A stretch of DNA of 8,865 nt from NCBI GenBank assembly GCA_028277865.1, contig JANQFM010000503.1, positions 1 through 8,865 on the forward strand, read 5' to 3'. Position 1 is the first letter of the stretch. Each line of letters opens with the position of its first letter. Below the pieces are notes generated by a model. That model saw only the letters and a list, made by a program, of their open reading frames with translations, searched no databases and had not been told where the DNA came from. Both the position numbers and the translations under genes were made by a program. This DNA comes from Acidobacteriota bacterium (lineage in GTDB: Bacteria; Acidobacteriota; UBA6911; RPQK01; DATIPO01). Positions 1 to 4,984 of this stretch are shown here, in pieces.

Positions 1-657
1 TGCGGAGAAGGCATAGACCGCCACCCGCTCCTTTTGCAGCAGTGTTTCGCCCTGCATGAAGCCTGGGCGCAGCCTCCGGGCGATGCGGCCGGCAATCTCC
101 TTCTCCCCGCAGTCCACTGTCTGCAATGCGGTCTGGCGGTGGGGGTCGAATTGGTCGCCAGGCATCTGGAAGGGCTCGATTCCGTGCTGCCCGAGGAGCA
201 GTTCAATATCATCTGCAAAGCCGTCAAATGCCCGGAAGAAACGCTCAGGGGTCAGATCTTGGGACGGTTTTGCCTGCAGGGCACCCACCATCCTTTCCAA
301 GTCGTCGTGCAGCCGAATGATCCCCCGGATCAGGGGGCGTGTCGCCCTGGCCAGCAAGTCCTGTCGGTGCGACTGAACCTCGTTGTGCAACTTGCCGATC
401 TGCTCTTCCTTGAACCGGTCCAGGGACAGCTTGTCCTGAAACTCCTGGAGGATTTGGTCAAATCCTTCCTGCAGGGATTGTTGCAGACGCTCGTATTGCG
501 TTTCGCGGCTCAACTCGTGCGGCTCTTCGTCCTGAGACGAGGCCACCTCCCTGGGCAGCTCTTGGGGCACTGGCTGCGGCCGATCTTGGTCCAGGTTGGC
601 ATCCTTTTGGGCTCCTTCCAGGATCACAGGGGCTGAATTAACGGTCGCGTCGTCCAT
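1..657 (-). CDS. grpE: GrpE-family nucleotide exchange factor (3' end outside window)
   Basis: Reading leftward from an ATG at 657-655, the frame stays open for 219 codons to the window edge. GrpE proteins are dimeric cytoplasmic co-chaperones that release ADP from DnaK/Hsp70. Residues 1-45 are acidic and proline-rich. Residues about 46-110 are charged and helix-forming, fitting the dimeric coiled coil. Residues 160-219 match the GrpE beta domain: GDQFDPHR at 167-174 corresponds to the family G-x-x-FDP-x-x-H region, and RPGF (197-200) followed by the VAVY strand (212-215) matches the end of the family. Canonical GrpE is about 190-210 residues, so only a few residues should be missing. A strong Shine-Dalgarno (AAAGGAG, 664-670) lies 6 nt before the ATG. 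The H-E-A-V-type signature is degenerate (HRQTALQ), so this may be a specialised paralogue for a dedicated Hsp70 rather than the housekeeping copy. It is transcribed away from the CHAT/vWA genes. Confidence 0.85.
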   Translation of the reverse strand, partial: MDDATVNSAPVILEGAQKDANLDQDRPQPVPQELPREVASSQDEEPHELSRETQYERLQQSLQEGFDQILQEFQDKLSLDRFKEEQIGKLHNEVQSHRQDLLARATRPLIRGIIRLHDDLERMVGALQAKPSQDLTPERFFRAFDGFADDIELLLGQHGIEPFQMPGDQFDPHRQTALQTVDCGEKEIAGRIARRLRPGFMQGETLLQKERVAVYAFSA

Positions 658-875
658 TTCGATCTCCTTTGCCAGTTCCTTTCGAGAATTCTGAGTGGCA
701 CTGCCGGTTGGTTTTGGTGCCGCGTCTGTGTAGACACGGAGGCCCAATTTTTGTTTACCGGTTTCCGGCGATTCCCCCGATTGCCGCCTTGGCTGAACAT
801 ATCTCCCCGTTGAGTGTCTACATTGGCGGCAACAGCTTCTGATCGAATGCAGGCAGCGACTTTGGAGAGGGTGAA
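658..875. promoter_or_regulatory. Divergent intergenic control region between grpE-like and vWA genes
   Basis: These 218 nt separate two divergently transcribed genes and must hold both of their promoters. I found no convincing sigma-70 -35/-10 pair for either direction. It contains a widely spaced 9-bp inverted repeat (listed separately), a short CCGG-TTT-CCGG palindrome near 758-770, and a Shine-Dalgarno site at each end (664-670 minus strand; GGAGAGG at 864-870 plus strand). No CIRCE element (TTAGCACTC-N9-GAGTGCTAA) is present, so the GrpE-like gene shows no HrcA-type heat-shock control here. Confidence 0.5.
729..822. repeat. 9-bp inverted repeat in the divergent region (possible operator pair)
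   Basis: TGTAGACAC at 729-737 is the exact reverse complement of GTGTCTACA at 814-822, with 76 nt between the arms. The left arm sits inside a small imperfect palindrome (GTGT-AG-ACAC, 728-737). The position between divergent genes would suit a repressor binding two sites. A match of this length in 218 nt has a chance probability of roughly 0.1, so the regulatory reading is tentative. Confidence 0.35.
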
Positions 876-2441
876 ATGAAGGTTCGTTCCAGGCACTTTC
901 TGCTCAGCGGTGCGGTCGGCGGATTGTTGGGTTTTGCCCTGATGGAAGCCTTGGCTGCCTCTTTTGAGGGGACGCAAGGACGCTCGGAGGGAATCCTCCG
1001 CATGGCCTTTTACTTCTGTGGGTTCGGGTTGGCTGTCGGTGCCGCGTTGGGTATCACGGAGGGGATGATTATCAAGGACCGGCACCGCAAGATCTACGGC
1101 TTGACCACGGGGCTGCTGCTGGGCGGGGTGGGAGGCTTTCTAGGCGGGGCGGCGGGCCAGGCCGTTTATGGGCTGGTTCCGCTCAGATACGAGGTGGCAT
1201 CCAATGTGGACATTGCTGTGGCGCTTGATTCTTCGAGCAGCATGAAGCAGCTCTTCTTCTCAGGCAGCGACCCCTGGGGACGCCGACGGGATGCGGCCCG
1301 CAACTTGGCGGACCGCCTTTCGAGCTCCGACCGCTTGGCTGTCATCGACTTCGACGAAAGATCCCAGGTCTTGTTTCCTCTCACTCGGTTGGACACGCCG
1401 CAAGCCCGACAGGCCGCCAAGAGCGCCATCGACAGAATCGATGACGACGGAGGGACAAGCCTGGACGCCGGACTGCTTTCCAGCATCCAAGAGTTGTCCC
1501 GAAACCGGATCGCTGGGCGCAAGCAACATGTCATTTTTTTGACCGATGGCCTGGGCCACTACCAGTCGGGCGCAGCGGCCAGGGCCGCCGGACAGGGCAT
1601 CGTCATTTACACCATCGGCTTGGGCAATGACGTCGATGCGGCTCTGCTGACGGGCATCGCTTTGCAGACAGGCGGCAAGTACTATCCGGTTGAGGACGCC
1701 TCGGATCTGGTGAATGTCTTTGAGAACATCTTCAGCCAGGACATCTTGATGGCCGAGATGCACGGGGCAGAGGCCACCGGTCAGCAAGCCGAACTGAAGA
1801 CCAGCCCGGCGATCCTTTACCTGCTGAGGATCATTAGCTGGGCCTTGATGGGAGTTGCCATCGGCGCCGGTCAGGGAGTCCGCGAGAATACCCGAGAGGA
1901 CCTTCGAGCCTGCGCTCTGGGAGGGCTGATCGGAGGCGCCGTCGGAGGCGCGCTCTTCAACCCGGTCAGCGGTTTGGTGATGCTGGGAAGCGGAGCAGTG
2001 GGCCGGGGGCTGGCCGAAATCGTTGTGGGCGCCTGCATCGGCGGTTCCATGCGCTTGGCGCAGCAGCAGATGGTGATCGCCTCCGGAAAGCCGACCACCA
2101 CCCTGCTGCGCGTTCTGCCCCAAAAGGAAAACCAGCCTTCTACCCCTTTGGCCCCTGTGAATCCACAACCGTCATCGGCGGCTTGCACATCCGTTCCCGA
2201 ACGCCCTGCTGGCAAGCCAAAAGCAACAGCATCGCCGAAAACGAAAGCGATGCCCAGGCTCGGCCAGAGTGAAGCTTCTCGCCGGTCGCTGGCCAGCTAC
2301 CAGGAGGAATGCCCTGATTCGGCTCGGGCAATGGCCATGGCCTATCACTCCAAAGAGTTCTCGCTCAGCGAGATCGCTCGGCATTTCGGAGTCTGCCCCA
2401 GCACGGTTCGGCGCGCGGCTCAGGAAAACAGGCCGATTTGA
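876..2441 (+). CDS. Membrane-anchored vWA-domain protein with C-terminal helix-turn-helix
   Basis: 521 residues. ATG at 876 follows GGAGAGG (864-870) by 5 nt. The N-terminus has about three hydrophobic, glycine-rich segments (residues 8-27, 44-64, 75-100). A von Willebrand A domain follows at about 110-290 with an intact metal-ion-dependent adhesion site: D118-S120-S122 of DSSSS, T194 in GGTSLDAG, and D224 in FLTDG. A second set of membrane or glycine-zipper segments follows (about 310-333, 345-370, 372-392), with GGLIGGAVGGALF typical of membrane vWA/FHA proteins. A proline/alanine-rich linker (about 405-465) leads to a helix-turn-helix at about 481-515 (SLSEIARHFGVCPSTVRRAA), similar to HTHs of resolvases and transposases. 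vWA domains bind protein partners through Mg2+ and often pair with NTPases. It is first of a compact gene row and probably acts at the membrane as receptor or scaffold. The HTH could bind DNA or be a protein-interaction module. Exact role unknown. Confidence 0.85.
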   Translation: MKVRSRHFLLSGAVGGLLGFALMEALAASFEGTQGRSEGILRMAFYFCGFGLAVGAALGITEGMIIKDRHRKIYGLTTGLLLGGVGGFLGGAAGQAVYGLVPLRYEVASNVDIAVALDSSSSMKQLFFSGSDPWGRRRDAARNLADRLSSSDRLAVIDFDERSQVLFPLTRLDTPQARQAAKSAIDRIDDDGGTSLDAGLLSSIQELSRNRIAGRKQHVIFLTDGLGHYQSGAAARAAGQGIVIYTIGLGNDVDAALLTGIALQTGGKYYPVEDASDLVNVFENIFSQDILMAEMHGAEATGQQAELKTSPAILYLLRIISWALMGVAIGAGQGVRENTREDLRACALGGLIGGAVGGALFNPVSGLVMLGSGAVGRGLAEIVVGACIGGSMRLAQQQMVIASGKPTTTLLRVLPQKENQPSTPLAPVNPQPSSAACTSVPERPAGKPKATASPKTKAMPRLGQSEASRRSLASYQEECPDSARAMAMAYHSKEFSLSEIARHFGVCPSTVRRAAQENRPI

Positions 2442-2457
2442 TCGATGTCAAAATGCC

Positions 2458-2464
2458 AAGGAGG
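2458..2464 (+). promoter_or_regulatory. Shine-Dalgarno site that sets the start of the small membrane protein
   Basis: AAGGAGG lies 7 nt before the ATG at 2472. It favours that start over the in-frame ATG at 2445, which has no ribosome-binding site and would begin only 3 nt after the preceding stop. Confidence 0.75.
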
Positions 2465-2471
2465 CAGCAGA

Positions 2472-2909
2472 ATGCAACCCCAGATGCCATTGACCAGGTA
2501 CCCGTGTGAAACCCGGCAATCCGCGACGGCCAGTCTCCCGGCTGCCCCATCTTTCGATCAAGGCGTGTGGCATTGGCTGACCAGCAAAGAGCACAGCAGC
2601 CTCCTGCATCCCCTCTCCGGCCTCTGGATTCTGGGCCTGGATTGGATGCTTTTCGGAGGCAATGTTGTTTCCCTTGGACTCCTGACGATACTGATGATGT
2701 TGGCAGGGTTCGTGATAGGCGGTGCGGGCACAGCCTTTATCCAAGGCCACTACACGGGCAACGGGGTCGGCGCCTGTTTCGGCAAGGGCTTGCTGGGCGG
2801 CTTGGTCGTGGGGGTGCCCTTCCCAGTCGCAGGAACCTTCGCTGGGACCATCATCCTGGCCGTTTCCGGCCTGAAGGCACTCCGCAACAAAATGCCCTTC
2901 AGAAGCTAG
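2472..2909 (+). CDS. Small membrane protein of unknown function
   Basis: 145 residues from the ATG at 2472. Residues 1-45 are polar with no signal peptide. Residues about 49-62 are hydrophobic or amphipathic. Two clear membrane-spanning segments follow at about 64-90 (ending GFVIGGAGTAFI) and 106-134 (LLGGLVVGVPFPVAGTFAG), with a short GHYTGNGVGACFGK loop between. The C-terminal tail is short and basic (KALRNKMPFRS). Glycine and proline within the last helix suggest helix packing rather than a simple anchor. I do not recognise the family; the G-x-P-x-x-G pattern loosely recalls DUF4112-like membrane proteins but is not enough to assign it. It lies 30 nt after the vWA gene and 24 nt before the CHAT-TPR gene, so it is almost certainly co-transcribed. 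It may partner the vWA membrane segments or tether a CHAT protein (inference). Confidence 0.75.
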   Translation: MQPQMPLTRYPCETRQSATASLPAAPSFDQGVWHWLTSKEHSSLLHPLSGLWILGLDWMLFGGNVVSLGLLTILMMLAGFVIGGAGTAFIQGHYTGNGVGACFGKGLLGGLVVGVPFPVAGTFAGTIILAVSGLKALRNKMPFRS

Positions 2910-2933
2910 CATCCCGACAGGCGGCCCACAAAT

Positions 2934-4055
2934 ATGAGAAGAATATTGGCGCTTGCTGCAAATCCGACAAGCACTCCCTGGTTGCGCCTCGACGAAGAGA
3001 TCCGGGAGATCGAGGCCGCCTTGCGCATGTCGCGGGGGAGAGATCAGTTCCAGATCGACAAGGCCCTGGCGGTCACATCTCGAAGCCTGGTTCAGGAGCT
3101 GCTGGACTTCGAACCGCAGATCGTCCATTTTTGCGGCCACGGTCAAAACGGAGGGCTCGTTCTCGAAGACCCAATCGGTGCAGCCGCTCTGGCCTCGTCG
3201 CAAGCGCTGGCCAGCCTATTCGAGTCCTTCTCGCATTCCGTACGGTGCGTTGTCCTCAATGCCTGCTACTCCAAGCAGCAGGCCGAGGCCATCTCGCAGC
3301 ACATTGACTATGTCATTGGGATGAAGCGCGAGACCGGAGATCGGGCCGCTATCGAGTTCGCCTACGGTTTCTATCAGGCTATCGGTGCCAAGCGCAGCAT
3401 CCCCTCGGCCTTCAAGATGGGATGCAATGCAGTCGATTTGTCCAACTTGTCCGCTGAGCTTTCGCCTGTCATTCTCGAAAGGCCGGCTTCCCAACCAGAT
3501 GGGCCTGCGCCGCCGAATTCGCCGACCAGCTTCGCCTCTATGGACAGCATGAGCCGCCAGGAGATCATGCAGTTGCTCGGCCAATTCAAGCGCGAAGTGG
3601 CATTGGAGGAAACAGACGGCGACTCGCACCACAATCTAGGGCTGGTCTACTTGCAGCTCAAGCTACACGATGCTGCTGTCCGGCATTTCGAGCGGGCGCT
3701 GGAACTGGATCCCGCCAATTCCGACGCCCACTACTACTTGGCCGTTTCCATGGTCCGCGGGCGGCAACCCAAATCCCTTCTTCACCGGGAAGTCAAGCCG
3801 ATCGAGTCTCAGCTCGAAGCCGCCCTTCAAATCAATGACAGACCCGCCAAGTACTTCTATTTTTTGGGCTTGCTCCGCCAGGACTATTACATCGCCAATG
3901 GAATGGCCTCGCCTCAGCCCGATCCGGAGAAGCTCTTTCGAACAGCGCTCAGCAAACACTACGACGCCTTGGAAATCGAGCGTCTGCTCCGCTGCCTGAC
4001 GGTCCGGGATGAGCGCTTGGTTTCGCTGCTTCGCAAGGAGCAGCCTCAGCCTTGA
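2934..4055 (+). CDS. CHAT-domain (caspase-fold) protein with C-terminal TPR
   Basis: 373 residues. The CHAT domain begins almost at the first residue (ILALAANPTSTPWLRLDEEI) and runs to about residue 170. The predicted catalytic dyad of this clan CD cysteine peptidase-like family is intact: H69 in VHFCGHG and C111 in VVLNACYS. Other typical blocks are DYVIGM (125-130) and AIEFAYGFYQAI (139-150). A Pro/Ser-rich linker (about 180-205) leads to a tetratricopeptide repeat at about 228-262 (SHHNLGLVYLQLKLHDAAVRHF, ALELDP) plus further TPR-like helices (about 264-345). No signal peptide is present, so it should be cytoplasmic. CHAT proteases cleave protein targets in cell-death and defence pathways, and TPRs bind partners. 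The order CHAT-then-TPR is the reverse of the type III-E CRISPR TPR-CHAT protease. The ATG at 2934 has a modest site (AGGCGG, 2919-2924) and fits the family N-terminus. Substrate and activating partner are unknown. Confidence 0.9.
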   Translation: MRRILALAANPTSTPWLRLDEEIREIEAALRMSRGRDQFQIDKALAVTSRSLVQELLDFEPQIVHFCGHGQNGGLVLEDPIGAAALASSQALASLFESFSHSVRCVVLNACYSKQQAEAISQHIDYVIGMKRETGDRAAIEFAYGFYQAIGAKRSIPSAFKMGCNAVDLSNLSAELSPVILERPASQPDGPAPPNSPTSFASMDSMSRQEIMQLLGQFKREVALEETDGDSHHNLGLVYLQLKLHDAAVRHFERALELDPANSDAHYYLAVSMVRGRQPKSLLHREVKPIESQLEAALQINDRPAKYFYFLGLLRQDYYIANGMASPQPDPEKLFRTALSKHYDALEIERLLRCLTVRDERLVSLLRKEQPQP

Positions 4056-4071
4056 GATTGGAAACAAGGAA

Positions 4072-4773
4072 ATGGACGAAAAACGAAGGAAGATCAAAAG
4101 ATACTTTAGAAGGTTTCCCCTTTGGCCGCTGTGGACAATGTTCGGTTTGACCCGCCCCAAGGATGCCCAAATGGACCTATGGCTGCAGGGGGATCTCAGT
4201 GACCTTGAGTCGAGGGCTCTTCTCAAGGGAGGCATCGACCCGGATGAAATCCTGCGCGATCCGGTCACTCTCACCGGCCCTCGCTTCAGCTGGACGGGCG
4301 GGGCGGACTTCGGGGTTAGGCGAGGCTGGGACGACAAGATCCGCTTCACGCCGGTCAACGTCACCATCGTCAATTTCCTGGAGCACCAGCTCATGATCTA
4401 TCAATGCGCCCTGGATATGCTGACTGGGAATCCTCTCAATGAGAGCGTCAAGCAGTACTTCTACAATCACGTCGTTTCGGTGGGCACCGAGGAATACTGC
4501 ATGACCTTGCGACGCGAGGATCTCAACTCCAAGCTGCTTAATCGGCTGCCCGATATCAACAATGCAATCCAGGACGGCAAGCTGCAGTTGAACAGCGCTA
4601 AGATGTTCGAGCTGCGTACCGCTGGCGGGAATTCGGTCAAGGTGGTGCTCAAAGACCCGAGGATCATGGAGTGCCTGGGGGGAGGGACCATCTCGACCAC
4701 CCTGGCCGATGATGCGGTTCAGGTAATCCGCAAGATGCTGGAGCAAAAGATCAGCGGGCCTGTGCCGGCCTAG
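4072..4773 (+). CDS. Protein of unknown function in CHAT/vWA operon
   Basis: 233 residues from the ATG at 4072, 16 nt after the CHAT-TPR stop. An in-frame ATG at 4009 would overlap the CHAT-TPR gene by 47 nt and lacks a ribosome-binding site; AAGGA just before 4072 is itself close to the ATG, so the start is moderately certain. Residues 1-13 are strongly basic (MDEKRRKIKRYFRR), followed by an aromatic stretch (15-26, FPLWPLWTMFGL) that could touch a membrane but is too short to span it. Residues about 88-150 look like a compact alpha/beta module (FTPVNVTIVNFLEHQLMIYQ, then SVKQYFYNHVVSV). A second beta-rich block (about 170-210) contains FELRTAGGNSVKVVLKDPR and GGGTISTT, and the end is helical (213-226). 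No catalytic motif or signal peptide is visible. I do not recognise a named family; a small PH-like or adaptor fold is only a guess. Its place between the two CHAT genes suggests an adaptor or regulator. Confidence 0.75.
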   Translation: MDEKRRKIKRYFRRFPLWPLWTMFGLTRPKDAQMDLWLQGDLSDLESRALLKGGIDPDEILRDPVTLTGPRFSWTGGADFGVRRGWDDKIRFTPVNVTIVNFLEHQLMIYQCALDMLTGNPLNESVKQYFYNHVVSVGTEEYCMTLRREDLNSKLLNRLPDINNAIQDGKLQLNSAKMFELRTAGGNSVKVVLKDPRIMECLGGGTISTTLADDAVQVIRKMLEQKISGPVPA

Positions 4774-4984
4774 GCCGCTAGGGTCACATTTGAGTCTAGT
4801 TTGGGCGTTGACGCTTTGGAATGAAGGCTTCAGATTAGGCCGGGGGCTGGAGGCAGACTTCGGATTCAGGAGTCCGGATTCTTACCCAGTCTTCCCCCGG
4901 TCTGAGGCTCCGCCTCGCTGGTATTGCGGCCGCGGGCAGATCGCCTGGCGCCCTGCTGGCCAGTACAAGCTTGAAAGGGGAGAA
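4774..4984 (+). promoter_or_regulatory. 211-nt gap/leader before the CHAT-NTPase, with candidate promoter and hairpins
   Basis: All upstream gaps in this row are 30 nt or less, so this gap stands out. TTGACG (4808-4813) is a good -35 match, and CAGATT (4831-4836) lies 17 nt downstream as a weak -10. A 7-bp inverted repeat, CCGGGGG (4840-4846) with CCCCCGG (4894-4900), encloses a smaller hairpin at 4861-4876 and a direct repeat of CGGATTC (4861-4867, 4875-4881). GAGGC-TCC-GCCTC forms a further short hairpin just downstream, around 4903-4916. Together they suggest a separate promoter or a structured mRNA leader for the NTPase gene. No T-tract follows the hairpins, so a simple intrinsic terminator is unlikely. 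Confidence 0.35.
4977..4982 (+). promoter_or_regulatory. Shine-Dalgarno site that sets the start of the CHAT-NTPase
   Basis: A purine-rich AAAGGGGAG run ends 2 nt before the ATG at 4985, with its AAGGGG core 4 nt away. It supports that start over an in-frame TTG at 4790. The protein begins MQYEDFVIRVLADADG, which matches the usual beginning of CHAT-NTPase proteins, while the 65 codons upstream look non-conserved. Confidence 0.6.

Noticed and set aside
34..636. A 200-codon plus-strand open frame opposite the GrpE-like gene
   Set aside because: The minus strand encodes recognisable GrpE blocks with a good ribosome-binding site; the plus frame has neither.
658..875. A CIRCE heat-shock element upstream of the GrpE-like gene
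   Set aside because: Neither half-site (TTAGCACTC or GAGTGCTAA) is present; only short GAGTG fragments occur.
1260..2168. A 302-codon minus-strand frame opposite the vWA gene
   Set aside because: It is antisense to the vWA coding sequence with its intact MIDAS and shows no domain.
2340..2441. A transposase remnant at the end of the vWA gene
   Set aside because: The helix-turn-helix is in frame with the vWA protein, and there are no terminal repeats, target duplication or catalytic domain.
2445..2471. Earlier ATG at 2445 for the small membrane protein
   Set aside because: It lacks a Shine-Dalgarno site, while AAGGAGG sits at ideal distance from the ATG at 2472.
4790..4984. Extension of the CHAT-NTPase to a TTG start at 4790
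   Set aside because: There is no ribosome-binding site, the 65 extra residues look non-conserved, and the ATG at 4985 has a purine-rich site and the usual family N-terminus.
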